36,572 nt of DNA from Synergistaceae bacterium (GTDB lineage: Bacteria > Synergistota > Synergistia > Synergistales > Aminobacteriaceae). The stretch covers positions 1 to 36,572 of the forward strand of contig JAFSUD010000049.1 in the NCBI GenBank assembly GCA_017445405.1, written 5' to 3'. The notes under the pieces are model-generated. The model was not told the origin of the DNA and did not search any database. It saw nothing but the letters and a program-made list of their open reading frames with translations. Below, in pieces: positions 1 through 7,539 of this stretch. The stretch's first letter is position 1. Every line of letters starts with the position of its first letter. Both the position numbers and the translations under genes were made by a program.

Positions 1-1
1 G

Positions 2-2218
2 TCAGTTCCCGGCACTGAAGCTATGCCGACAATCCCCAACTCTCCGACTACTCCGTCAACGCCTAACATTCCCAACTCGAATCAGGGAATAGACTTCTCT
101 GGTGTGGATGCGATTCAGAGAGAACTCAACAATAACACTGCACCTGAGAACGTCGACCTTACGCGCGGAGATGCCATGCTCGACAGCAGCAGACAGACCG
201 GCGACACCCAGACTTCCGGGCAGGACACATTAGCTCCGGGTGCTGCGTTCAACGGCGAGGCGACTGCTGCAGAAATCGACAGCTATTTTGACCAGATACT
301 GTTTGCGCGTACAGCAGGAAACCCGATGCGCAACATTATGCGCCGTCTCCCAAGATTCGGAATGTCATTCTTCAGGAGGCCTCCCTCAACTTACGCTCCG
401 CAGGATAACGTCCCCGTGACTCAGGACTACAGGATCGGTACCGGCGACGAGATTACGCTTACTCTCTGGGGCATACCTGAAGAGGGCAACTTCAGGGTCG
501 TAGTGAACAGGGACGGCATAGCGACAATTCCGAGAATAGGAGCAGTCAGGCTTGCGGGCTACACATTGCAGGAGGCAGAGAGAATTATTGCTGCGAGGCT
601 GAATCAGTATTACACGGGCTACCAGATGAATTTATCGATGGGCAGGCTTCGCTCAATCCTCGTTTACGTAACAGGTAATGCCCAGCGTCCGGGAGCTTAC
701 ACAGTGTCATCATTTGCGACTCTGGTGAACGCTCTGCTTGCGTCAGGAGGCCCGAGCATGAACGGCTCGCTCAGAAGAATCGAGCTTAAGCGCAACGGAC
801 GGACAATCACAGTGTTCGACATGTACGCGATGCTGCTTCAGGGCGACAAGAGTCAGGATGCACGCCTCGAGGCAGGGGACGTAATCTACATTCCGCCTGT
901 AGGTCCGCTGGTGGGCTTGGCCGGAGAAGTCCAGAGTCCCGGAGTGTACGAGCTTAACGGAGCTACACGCGTGAGAGATTTGCTTTACATTGCCGGAGGG
1001 ATGACTGCGCAGACGTTCAGGGGACGTGTTCAGTTCTACAGGGTCTATGATTCAGCATATGCCGGAGCAAGTGAGGGCAGCCTTGACGAGCTAGAGAACA
1101 TCGAGCTTCAGGACGGCGACGTGCTCAGGATGTATCCTGTCTATAGCTTTGCTGCAACTGCAACGATAACAGGGCAGGTTATGCGCCCCGGTGCATTCGT
1201 TATAATTCCGGGACACACCAGAGTCTCTGACCTCATAAACAGAGCCGGAGGTCTTGGCACTACAGCCTCAGATCAGGCCGAGATCACGCGCGTAACTCCG
1301 ACGCTTGAGGGTCCGATGAATGAACGCTTCCGCATAAATGTACTTGAGGCAATGCAGGGAGATCCCATGAACAACATGACTCTTCAGAACGGCGACGTGC
1401 TCACTATATTTGTGATACCGGACTGGAAGACGCAGATACGGGTCTCGGTTACCGGAGAAGTTAAGCGTCCCGGAGTGTATGCAATGTTTGAGGGAGAAAA
1501 GCTCTCTGATTTGCTGGAGCGGGCAGGAGGATTCACGAAGAAAGCATTTTTGAGGGGAGCAGTCTTCACGAGGCGGAGTGTGGCAGAAGAACAGAGGAAA
1601 TCGCTGAACCAGATGGCCGACATGATGGAGCAGGAGCTTCTGGAATCCATACAGAACACGGCCAGTGCAGCAGGGACTACTTCCGCAGGAGCGAATGACC
1701 AGGAGTACCAGAGGCGCAGACAGCTTATCAACAATCTGCGTTACATGGACATCATGGGGCGTATAGTTACGAAGATAGACACTCCGGCAAACATCAAAGG
1801 CACGCAGTATGACTATGAACTTCAGGACGGCGATACCCTGCGCATTCCAGAGACACCGCTTACTGTAAATGTCATGGGAGCAGTTTACACGTCATCATCA
1901 CAGCTCTTTAACCCGAGCCTGAGCATCAACGCCTACATCAATGCAGCCGGAGGAGCACTTAAGAGCGCACACAAGCGCATGGTGTACCTTCTGAAGGGGG
2001 ACGGCTCGACAATACGCCTTACCAGAAGCACAGCAATGCTTTCAAGCAAGCAGTGGACAGCACCGCGCGGCTTCAGTGCGAAGGTTGAGCCTGGAGACAC
2101 TATAGTTGTGCCGGTGAAGTATCTGAACAGAGAGTCTATAGAGTCATTTAAGGAAGCGATAGACATAATCTACAAGATAGCGGTAACTGCCGGAGTAATT
2201 TTCAATGCGACGGACTAG
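2..2218 (+). CDS. SLBB-domain polysaccharide export protein (Wza-like), 5'-partial
   Basis: The frame is open to the left edge. The first ATG, at 23, has no signal peptide behind it, so the true start is probably outside the window. Numbering from that ATG, residues 1-130 are a Pro/Asn/Thr-rich low-complexity stretch. A Poly_export domain follows at about 134-210 (DYRIGTGDEITLTLWG). Five SLBB-like modules come next, each starting with a VxGxVxxPGxY-type strand and ending near AGG, at about 212, 298, 379, 474 and 612. A probable coiled coil lies at about 520-580. The C-terminus is a hydrophobic helix, as in Wza-type proteins. The family forms outer-membrane or periplasmic channels for capsule or exopolysaccharide. 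At over 730 aa with five SLBB modules it is much longer than classical Wza (about 380 aa). The exported polymer cannot be told from the window. Confidence 0.9.
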   Translation, partial: SVPGTEAMPTIPNSPTTPSTPNIPNSNQGIDFSGVDAIQRELNNNTAPENVDLTRGDAMLDSSRQTGDTQTSGQDTLAPGAAFNGEATAAEIDSYFDQILFARTAGNPMRNIMRRLPRFGMSFFRRPPSTYAPQDNVPVTQDYRIGTGDEITLTLWGIPEEGNFRVVVNRDGIATIPRIGAVRLAGYTLQEAERIIAARLNQYYTGYQMNLSMGRLRSILVYVTGNAQRPGAYTVSSFATLVNALLASGGPSMNGSLRRIELKRNGRTITVFDMYAMLLQGDKSQDARLEAGDVIYIPPVGPLVGLAGEVQSPGVYELNGATRVRDLLYIAGGMTAQTFRGRVQFYRVYDSAYAGASEGSLDELENIELQDGDVLRMYPVYSFAATATITGQVMRPGAFVIIPGHTRVSDLINRAGGLGTTASDQAEITRVTPTLEGPMNERFRINVLEAMQGDPMNNMTLQNGDVLTIFVIPDWKTQIRVSVTGEVKRPGVYAMFEGEKLSDLLERAGGFTKKAFLRGAVFTRRSVAEEQRKSLNQMADMMEQELLESIQNTASAAGTTSAGANDQEYQRRRQLINNLRYMDIMGRIVTKIDTPANIKGTQYDYELQDGDTLRIPETPLTVNVMGAVYTSSSQLFNPSLSINAYINAAGGALKSAHKRMVYLLKGDGSTIRLTRSTAMLSSKQWTAPRGFSAKVEPGDTIVVPVKYLNRESIESFKEAIDIIYKIAVTAGVIFNATD

Positions 2219-2491
2219 GTGAAGATGATGAAGAAAATATTGCTTGCAGTAATCATGACGCTGTGTTTTGCGTTCGGTGCAGGAGCGTCGGCCAAGTATG
2301 AGTATAAAGTTGTACCGCTGGGGTCTCTGACTTCGCTTCAGAAGACGAAGGAGGCAGCCTCTAAGACGGCACAGGTAGAGGAACTGCTGAACAAGTACGG
2401 AGCTGAAGGCTGGGAAGTGAGCGAGATATTTGCTGTGCGGACGACGTTTGACCCGAACGTATTCTTTGTGATAATGAAGCGTGAGTTGTAG
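2219..2491 (+). CDS. Small secreted DUF4177-like protein
   Basis: This 90-aa protein starts immediately after the stop of the SLBB gene, with GTG at 2219; ATG at 2225 or 2228 is equally possible. Residues 1-25 are a clear signal peptide (Lys start, hydrophobic core, Ala-Ser-Ala end). The mature part begins YEYKVVPLG and has LLNKYGAEGWEVSEI near residues 57-71 and a closing FFVIMKREL. That pattern is typical of DUF4177-like proteins, whose function is unknown. The contact with the upstream gene suggests one transcript and a possible envelope role beside the polysaccharide exporter; that link is inference. Confidence 0.75.
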   Translation: MKMMKKILLAVIMTLCFAFGAGASAKYEYKVVPLGSLTSLQKTKEAASKTAQVEELLNKYGAEGWEVSEIFAVRTTFDPNVFFVIMKREL

Positions 2492-2499
2492 CGCAAAAC

Positions 2500-2527
2500 T
2501 TGACGTGTGAGGAAAATGCGCTAGAAT
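2500..2527 (+). promoter_or_regulatory. sigma70-type promoter of tRNA-Pro
   Basis: TTGACG (2500-2505) and TAGAAT (2522-2527) are separated by 16 nt and lie 12 nt upstream of the tRNA 5' end. Both boxes are near consensus. The position implies a very short 5' leader. Confidence 0.75.
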
Positions 2528-2539
2528 GTTTAACGTTTT

Positions 2540-2618
2540 CGGGACGTAGCGCAGTCTGGCTTAGCGCATCTGCATGGGGTGCAGGGGGTCGGAGGTTCGA
2601 ATCCTCTCGTCCCGACCA
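2540..2618 (+). tRNA. tRNA-Pro (anticodon GGG)
   Basis: The cloverleaf folds by eye. The acceptor stem CGGGACG pairs perfectly with CGTCCCG, followed by discriminator A and an encoded CCA. The D stem is GCGC/GCGC with an 11-nt loop. The anticodon stem TCTGC/GCAGG holds loop ATGGGGT, giving anticodon GGG (reads CCC/CCU). The T arm is GGAGG-TTCGAAT-CCTCT. The C1-G72 pair with A73 is characteristic of bacterial tRNA-Pro. A promoter lies upstream and a hairpin terminator directly downstream, so it is a single-gene transcription unit. Confidence 0.95.
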
Positions 2619-2637
2619 ATTAGTCAGATAATAACAG

Positions 2638-2672
2638 TGAGGCCTTCGCAAAACGTGAGGGTCTCATTTTTT
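2638..2672 (+). terminator. Rho-independent terminator of tRNA-Pro (unit 1)
   Basis: A nine-pair stem, TGAGGCCTT with AGGGTCTCA (including G-T wobbles), is followed by six T. It begins 20 nt after the tRNA CCA end. Confidence 0.75.
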
Positions 2673-2746
2673 GCCGTGTGAGGAGGAATCCTCCCGTACC
2701 GGTAGCGCAGCACGTCGCAAGACACCATTAAGTCAGAGAATAACTG

Positions 2747-2782
2747 TGAGGTCTTAGCATAAGACGTAAAGGTATCATTTTT
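2747..2782 (+). terminator. Terminator-like hairpin, unit 2 of the array
   Basis: TGAGGTCTT pairs with AAGGTATCA with one mismatch, followed by five T. It is the second 109-bp copy of the tRNA terminator; the stem is weaker than in units 1 and 3. Confidence 0.55.
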
Positions 2783-2855
2783 GCCTTGTGAAGAGGAAGC
2801 CTCCCTGACCGGTCGCCCGCCGCGTCGCGGACACCAGCAAGACAGAAAATAACGG

Positions 2856-2892
2856 TGAGGCCTTTGCATAAGACGTGAAGGTCTCATTTTTT
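2856..2892 (+). terminator. Terminator-like hairpin, unit 3 of the array
   Basis: TGAGGCCTT pairs with AAGGTCTCA over nine pairs (one G-T), followed by six T. It sits directly before the promoter of the surface-protein gene and would insulate it. Confidence 0.65.
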
Positions 2893-2896
2893 GCTG

Positions 2897-2950
2897 TTGT
2901 GAATGAAAGTTGTTGACGGCTATAATTCTGTGCAATACATAACTAGTTAT
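2897..2950 (+). promoter_or_regulatory. Promoter region and palindrome of the surface-protein gene
   Basis: TTGTGA (2897-2902), an 18-nt spacer and a perfect TATAAT (2921-2926) form a likely promoter. An overlapping alternative is TTGACG (2913-2918), 17 nt, TACATA (2936-2941). A perfect 12-bp palindrome, ATAACTAGTTAT, at 2939-2950 falls just past the predicted start point of the first promoter and would be a plausible operator. Confidence 0.55.
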
Positions 2951-2972
2951 CTTATCAAGGGGGCATATTCTC

Positions 2973-5900
2973 ATGTACGGCAGGAAGATATTTGCGCTGT
3001 TACTGTGCGTGATTATCGTGATGGGTCATTCGTCATCAGGCATGGCATCAGTCTACACATCTACTACAGGCGGTGCTCATGCTTTGACGCTTTCCAGCAG
3101 CTCGCAGTCAGCGTACGAAGACTTCTCCGTCTCGAAGACCGGCAGCGTCTCCGGGCAGAATGACAACTACGACTGGCAGGGGACGAACGCAGCGGTTCAT
3201 GCGAGCGGAGGCGGAACATTCACACTCAAAAACGGCCTCATAAGTTCCGACGCATCCTACGGAAATGCAGTGTTTTCTTATGGCGGGAATCTCAATGGCA
3301 GCAATGCAGGAGACGGCACAGCAATTAACATCTCCGAGTGCTCAATAACGACTATGTCCAACAACTCCGGCGGAATAATGGTAACCGGAGGAGGAATAAT
3401 CAATGCAGACAGCGTAGAGATTAATACATACGGAGGTTCAAGTGCAGCGATACGCTCAGACAAGGGAGGCGGGACAATCAAGGTATCAAACATGCTCTGC
3501 ACAACGAACGGGCAAGGCTCACCTGCGATATATTCTACTGCTGAGATAATAGGTTCTGATTATGTTGACCTAACATCTAATAAATCTCAGGTTGTAGTTA
3601 TAGAGGGCGGAAATTCAGTGAGTCTCAAGACGGCTTCTCTGAAAGCTAATCACAGCACCAAGAACGGCCAGGACAAAACGTATCAGGCAGTGCTGATTTA
3701 CCAGTCAATGTCCGGCGATGCGTCAGACGGAGTAAGTTCATTCACGCTGACTGACAGCTCCCTTGAGAATGCGAACGGAGATATATTCTGCGTAACAAAC
3801 ACTACATGCACGATAACGCTTTCAGAAGTTGACATACAGAATAACGATGAGGACGGAAAATTTCTCAGAGCTGAAGCCCAGAACTGGGGAAGTTCCGGCA
3901 AGAACGGCGGCAAGGTTACCATGAATATTGAGAAGGCCAGCATAATTGGAGATATTATTGTTGACAAATACTCCACCCTTAAGCTGAACATCTCATCCGA
4001 CACATCCTACACTGGAGCAGTCAACCCTTCCGGGCAGACCGGCACAGTCAGAATAACTCTTCAGGAAAATTCTATGTGGGAACTCACTGCAGACTCGTAC
4101 ATCTCATCCCTGACGAATTACGGCTACATAGAACAGGGAAGCTATAAACTCTACGTGAACGGGACAGTCTACGACGGCACGAGCACTACAGCAGGAAGCG
4201 ATGACCTTGATGACTCTGACGGCGGAGGCAGCTCCACCGGCTCGGGAGTCTCCATCACTACAGCTAGCCTCAAGGACGCAACAGTCGGCAAATCCTACAG
4301 CGCATCCCTCAAGGCAGCCGGCAAGAAGCCCCTCACGTGGACAGCAAGCAATTTACCTGACGGCCTTACGTTCTCAGAGAAGGGCAAACTCAGCGGAAAG
4401 CCTGCAGTTTCCGGGACGTACAGAATCAGCTTCACAGCCTCGAACAGCACAGGAAGCAGCACAAAGACTCTGAGCCTCAAAGTCTCTGACGTAGCCCCCA
4501 AAATCAAGGTCAGCAGCAAGCCCGGGATCGTCGGCGAGCCTTACAGCCTGGCACTCGGACTCTCCGCAGGAACAGGTACGATAACGTGGACTCTTTCAGG
4601 AGGACTCCCCTCCGGACTCGAGTTTGACGCAGAAAACGCAGTTATCTCCGGCGAGCCTTCAGAGGCGTGGAACAAGAAAGTTACAGTAACGGCCGAGAAC
4701 TCAGCCGGGAAAGCGGCTAAGGAATTCAAGCTGAGTATCAAGGCAGTGAAGCCCTCAATAAATACTAAAGCTCTTGCCTCCGGAGTAATCAGCGTTGATT
4801 ATGAAGCATCATTTGACATTACTGGGACTTCTCCCATAAAAGTAACTGTTACGGGACTTCCTGACGGCCTCACATATAATGCAGACACCGGAGAAATTAC
4901 AGGCATTCCCAAGAAGCACGGAAAATTCAGCGTAAAGCTCATAGCCCAGAACGCAGCAGGAAAAGCCTCGAAGAACTACAAGGTCATGATATACGCCCCT
5001 CCGTCAATCTCTGCAGCTAATCTTGCTCAGGCGACAGCAGGAAAATCCTACACAGCAAAGTTCAATGCGTCGGGGACGAATCCTATAACGTGGTCAGTTT
5101 CAGACGGGACACTTCCTGATGGTATATCTCTCAACGCCAAGACCGGAGCACTGAAGGGCAAAGCTGCTCTTGACGGCTCATATGACATCACGGTTACTGC
5201 AGAAAACGGCAGCGGCTCGGACTCTGAATCAGTAACGCTGATTGTCAAGGCTGTAGCCCCCAAACTTTCCGGCAATATCAAGCGAGGAACAGCCGGTAAA
5301 GCCTACAGTTCATCCCTCAAGGTCAAGGGGACTGCGCCTATTGTGTGGAGCGTATCCGGAGACCTTCCCGACGGAATAACCTTCAGCGATGGAACTTTCA
5401 GCGGAACGTCGGCAAGATACTTCAAGGGAAAAGTGGTTGTTACGGTGAGTCACGGAGCACTGAGCGACTCGGGGACTTACACGCTCGAGATTAGGGCTGT
5501 CGCTCCAAAGATAACGACTAAGACTCTCGTCTCAGGGACTCAGGGACAGGCCTATAACGCAGTTCTTGAGGCAACTGGGACTCCGGACATCAAGTGGAGC
5601 TGGTCGGGTTATCCTGCAGGACTGACTCTTGATGCAGACACGGGGCAGATTTCAGGAACGCCGGCGAAGGCAGGAAATTACAAGCCGAAGGTTACTGCCA
5701 AGAATGACGCGAAGAGTGTGAGCAAGACTATACGGCTGGTGATAGATGAGGCCTCAGACAACGCATCAGCAAGAGAGCCGGAGAGCGGGGAGCTTCAGAG
5801 TGAGACTGCTGAATATTACGGCACGACTGAAGAACTGCCTGAAGGGTTCGTGATTGCTGCGGAACTTCCGGAAGTAAGTGTTGATGTCAGCGGGCAGTAT

Positions 5901-6122
5901 GACTTTGCGGTGAGCCTGATGGAGTCAGCCCCCATAGGAGCAAAATTATTCTGGATCGCGAACTCTGAGAAGCCCTCTGATGACGATGCAATAGCAGATT
6001 TCTTTGACGCAGAAGGGCAGGAGATAGAGAGTGTCCCTGCTAATCGTGAAGTTGTAGTGTCAGCATGGCTCAATGAGGGCATAGTTTACAGGCCGGTTAT
6101 TGCTGTGAAGCTCTCTGAATGA
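2973..6122 (+). CDS. Large secreted surface protein: beta-helix-like region plus six putative Ig (He_PIG) repeats
   Basis: The 1049-aa product starts at ATG 2973 after a GGGGG ribosome-binding site. Residues 1-25 are a signal peptide. About 30-400 are Gly/Ser/Asn-rich with short alternating strands, as in parallel beta-helix or autotransporter-passenger proteins. An acidic Gly/Ser linker leads to six tandem modules of about 83 aa (about 427-930) with the He_PIG pattern: xGxxYxAxL, W(S/T)xSxxLPDGLxxxxxTGxxxGxP, AxNxxGxxxxxxxLxV. The last 115 or so residues are acidic and end in a distinct beta-rich domain. No autotransporter barrel or LPXTG is seen, so the surface anchor is unknown. The gene is monocistronic between its own promoter and the 6557 terminator, and its 3' end is copied three times downstream. 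Adhesion or interaction is a guess. Confidence 0.85.
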   Translation: MYGRKIFALLLCVIIVMGHSSSGMASVYTSTTGGAHALTLSSSSQSAYEDFSVSKTGSVSGQNDNYDWQGTNAAVHASGGGTFTLKNGLISSDASYGNAVFSYGGNLNGSNAGDGTAINISECSITTMSNNSGGIMVTGGGIINADSVEINTYGGSSAAIRSDKGGGTIKVSNMLCTTNGQGSPAIYSTAEIIGSDYVDLTSNKSQVVVIEGGNSVSLKTASLKANHSTKNGQDKTYQAVLIYQSMSGDASDGVSSFTLTDSSLENANGDIFCVTNTTCTITLSEVDIQNNDEDGKFLRAEAQNWGSSGKNGGKVTMNIEKASIIGDIIVDKYSTLKLNISSDTSYTGAVNPSGQTGTVRITLQENSMWELTADSYISSLTNYGYIEQGSYKLYVNGTVYDGTSTTAGSDDLDDSDGGGSSTGSGVSITTASLKDATVGKSYSASLKAAGKKPLTWTASNLPDGLTFSEKGKLSGKPAVSGTYRISFTASNSTGSSTKTLSLKVSDVAPKIKVSSKPGIVGEPYSLALGLSAGTGTITWTLSGGLPSGLEFDAENAVISGEPSEAWNKKVTVTAENSAGKAAKEFKLSIKAVKPSINTKALASGVISVDYEASFDITGTSPIKVTVTGLPDGLTYNADTGEITGIPKKHGKFSVKLIAQNAAGKASKNYKVMIYAPPSISAANLAQATAGKSYTAKFNASGTNPITWSVSDGTLPDGISLNAKTGALKGKAALDGSYDITVTAENGSGSDSESVTLIVKAVAPKLSGNIKRGTAGKAYSSSLKVKGTAPIVWSVSGDLPDGITFSDGTFSGTSARYFKGKVVVTVSHGALSDSGTYTLEIRAVAPKITTKTLVSGTQGQAYNAVLEATGTPDIKWSWSGYPAGLTLDADTGQISGTPAKAGNYKPKVTAKNDAKSVSKTIRLVIDEASDNASAREPESGELQSETAEYYGTTEELPEGFVIAAELPEVSVDVSGQYDFAVSLMESAPIGAKLFWIANSEKPSDDDAIADFFDAEGQEIESVPANREVVVSAWLNEGIVYRPVIAVKLSE

Positions 6123-6123
6123 T

Positions 6124-6145
6124 GGTAGCGCAGCACGCGGAACGC
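6124..6145 (+). repeat. 22-nt word shared by both tandem arrays
   Basis: GGTAGCGCAGCACGCGGAAC with its trailing GC lies just after the surface-protein stop. Near-identical copies occur at 6256-6277 and 6388-6409 (GGTCGCGCAGCACG...). Related words occur at 2701-2727 (GGTAGCGCAGCACGTCGCAA...) and 2811-2836 in the tRNA array. The first 14 nt at 2701 and 6124 are identical. The function is unknown. Confidence 0.6.
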
Positions 6146-6147
6146 AC

Positions 6148-6520
6148 GCAATAGCAGATTTCTTTGACGCAGAAGGCCAAGATGAAGTTGTTGTGTCAGC
6201 ATGGCTCAGGGCATAGTTTACAGGCCGGTTATCGCTGTGAAGCCCGCTGAATGATGGTCGCGCAGCACGCGGAACGCTTGTAATAGCAGATTTCTTTGAC
6301 GCAGAAGGCCAAGATGAAGTTGTTGTGTCAGCATGGCTCAGGGCATAGTTTACAGACCCGTTATTGCTGTGAAGCTCTCTGAATGATGGTCGCGCAGCAC
6401 GCGGAACGCTTGCAATAGCAGATTTCTTTGACGCTGAAGGCCAAGATGAAATCAATGTTTCAGCATGGCTCAGGGCATAGTTTACAAGCCCGTTATTGCG
6501 GTCAAGCCTTCTGAATGACG
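6148..6520 (+). repeat. Three 132-bp tandem, decayed copies of the surface-protein gene 3' end
   Basis: Copies begin at 6148, 6280 and 6412, a constant 132-bp period. Each starts with the coding segment for AIADFFDAEG and continues through VSAW to a relic of the stop and 3' flank. Compared with the parent, all three lack 24 nt (eight codons after GQ). All also lack 4 nt in CTCAATGAGGGCATAG (now CTCAGGGCATAG), which brings a TAG in frame. They therefore expanded from one already altered copy. Copy 3 differs at GAAATCAATGTTTCA, where copies 1 and 2 have GAAGTTGTTGTGTCA. No start signals are seen, so this is non-coding. It fills most of the gap before rpsF. Confidence 0.9.
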
Positions 6521-6556
6521 GCCGAGCATAACAAATTGTGAAGAAAGAACGATAAT

Positions 6557-6600
6557 TTTTCTGCCTTATCTCAGCTCACAATGAGGGGCAGAATTTTTTT
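6557..6600 (+). terminator. Strong rho-independent terminator
   Basis: TTCTGCC (6559-6565) pairs perfectly with GGCAGAA (6587-6593). An inner CTCA/TGAG pairing extends the stem, and seven T follow. It closes the surface-protein/array region ahead of the ribosomal protein operon. Confidence 0.85.
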
Positions 6601-6601
6601 G

Positions 6602-6610
6602 TGCTATAAT
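6602..6610 (+). promoter_or_regulatory. Extended -10 promoter of the rpsF operon
   Basis: TGCTATAAT gives the TGn extension plus a perfect TATAAT (6605-6610). No good -35 is visible; the -35 position falls in the upstream terminator. The implied leader is about 70 nt. Confidence 0.65.
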
Positions 6611-6616
6611 TTCTAG

Positions 6617-6688
6617 CTATCCATGCCTCCCGCGAAATATCGCACGAAACGAGAGGCCGATTAGTCCAGATGGAGGAGGTGCAGAGAG
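6617..6688 (+). promoter_or_regulatory. rpsF 5' leader, candidate S6:S18 autoregulatory RNA
   Basis: GCCTC near 6626 can pair with GAGGC near 6653, enclosing a GCG/CGC hairpin. The 3' strand runs directly into CCGA. Known S6:S18-binding leaders mimic the 16S rRNA site and carry a conserved CCG(A) element next to a stem, so this is a reasonable candidate. The pairing is seen; the function is inferred. A strong GGAGGAGG ribosome-binding site follows at 6672-6679. Confidence 0.4.
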
Positions 6689-6973
6689 GTGCGAAAGTAT
6701 GAAATGTTAGTAATTCTAGAAGCAGCAGCCGAAGCCGACCAGTCAGGAGAAACAGCCCAGATAGAGGAACTTATCAAGCGTCTTGGCGGTACTGTGTCAA
6801 AAGTAGATGCTTGGGGCAAAAAGGCTCTTGCTTATCCTATCCGCAAAAAATCAGAAGGCTATTACGTACTCTTCAACTTTGAGCTTGAACCCGCGCAGAC
6901 GTTTGAGCTTAGGCGTGTACTTGGCCTGAGAGCTAATGTTTACAGGCAGCTAGTTATCCTGCTTGACGACTAA
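6689..6973 (+). CDS. rpsF: 30S ribosomal protein S6
   Basis: The 94-aa protein has the full S6 pattern: RKYEMLVIL start, DAWGKKALAYPIRKKSEGYYVLFNFE core and the RANVYRQLVI end. S6 forms a pair with S18 on the 30S platform. The start is GTG at 6689, placed about 9 nt after GGAGGAGG; the next in-frame ATG would remove the conserved first strand. It is the first gene of a four-gene operon with ssb, rpsR and a DUF2232 gene. The length is normal (about 95 aa). Confidence 0.96.
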   Translation: MRKYEMLVILEAAAEADQSGETAQIEELIKRLGGTVSKVDAWGKKALAYPIRKKSEGYYVLFNFELEPAQTFELRRVLGLRANVYRQLVILLDD

Positions 6974-6988
6974 GGGAGGATTTGCAGC

Positions 6989-7510
6989 ATGAGAGGATTC
7001 AACCGTGCGATAATTGCCGGAAATCTGACAAAAGATCCCGAAGTGAGATACACCGTCAACAAGAAAGCCTATGCGAGATTCACCGTTGCTGTGAATAACC
7101 GCTACAAGGACGCGAACGGAGAATTTCAGGATACAGCAGACTACATCACTGTTGTAGCATGGAATAACAACGCCGAAATATGCGGAAAGTACCTCAAGAA
7201 GGGCAGCCCTGTTCTCGTTGAGGGACGTATACGTACCGGAAGCTATGATGCTAAAGACGGAAGCGGCAAACGTTACACAACCGAGATATATATGGACAAC
7301 ATGGTTATGCTCGGCTCGGGGCAGGGCAGCTCGGGATCGCCCGGCTCGTCATCGTCAGGAATGGACTCGTCCTTCGGGATGCCCCCTTCAGAGGATAATT
7401 TCGGCAGCAGCATAGGAGACAGCGGATTCGGCGGAGGAAGTTTCACGCAGAGTTTCGCGAACGATAATAACAGTATGTCAGGCTCGGATGCCTCTAGCAT
7501 ACCGTTTTAG
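6989..7510 (+). CDS. ssb: Single-stranded DNA-binding protein
   Basis: The 173-aa protein has an OB-fold at residues 1-110 ([57 protein letters not shown]). A Gly/Ser/Asp-rich disordered tail follows and ends SDASSIPF, close to the usual acidic DDDIPF tip but with fewer acidic residues. It binds ssDNA as a tetramer in replication and repair. The AGGGAGGA ribosome-binding site is 16 nt after the rpsF stop. The position between rpsF and rpsR is the classic bacterial arrangement. Confidence 0.96.
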   Translation: MRGFNRAIIAGNLTKDPEVRYTVNKKAYARFTVAVNNRYKDANGEFQDTADYITVVAWNNNAEICGKYLKKGSPVLVEGRIRTGSYDAKDGSGKRYTTEIYMDNMVMLGSGQGSSGSPGSSSSGMDSSFGMPPSEDNFGSSIGDSGFGGGSFTQSFANDNNSMSGSDASSIPF

Positions 7511-7539
7511 CATTAACTGAGAGGAGGAAAAATATACAC

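Larger units (their letters stand above)
2619..2892 (+). repeat. Three 109-bp tandem units downstream of tRNA-Pro
   Basis: Homologous words recur at exact 109-bp spacing: GTCAGATAATAAC (2623), GTCAGAGAATAAC (2732) and GACAGAAAATAAC (2841). Each is followed by the same hairpin plus T-run. Between them lie GC-rich segments with tRNA-like pieces: GAGGAATCCTCCCGT recalls the T arm and acceptor, GTAGCGCAG matches the D arm of the tRNA-Pro, and GACACCA recalls its 3' end. The array looks like tandem, internally deleted copies of a tRNA-tail-plus-terminator segment. No ORF or spacer structure is seen. This accounts for the gene-free stretch between the tRNA and the surface-protein gene. Confidence 0.8.

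Noticed and set aside
2361..2651. Minus-strand 96-aa ORF containing SGREDSNLRPPAPHADALS
   Set aside because: It is the antisense translation of the tRNA-Pro gene, a well-known spurious ORF type; there is no start signal or other support.
6060..6455. Minus-strand 131-aa repetitive ORF
   Set aside because: It is only the reverse reading of the 132-bp tandem copies of the surface-protein tail, with no ribosome-binding site.
6148..6520. CRISPR-like array
   Set aside because: The units are 132 bp and contiguous, with no short repeat/unique spacer alternation, and they match the adjacent gene end. The same applies to the 109-bp array at 2619-2892.
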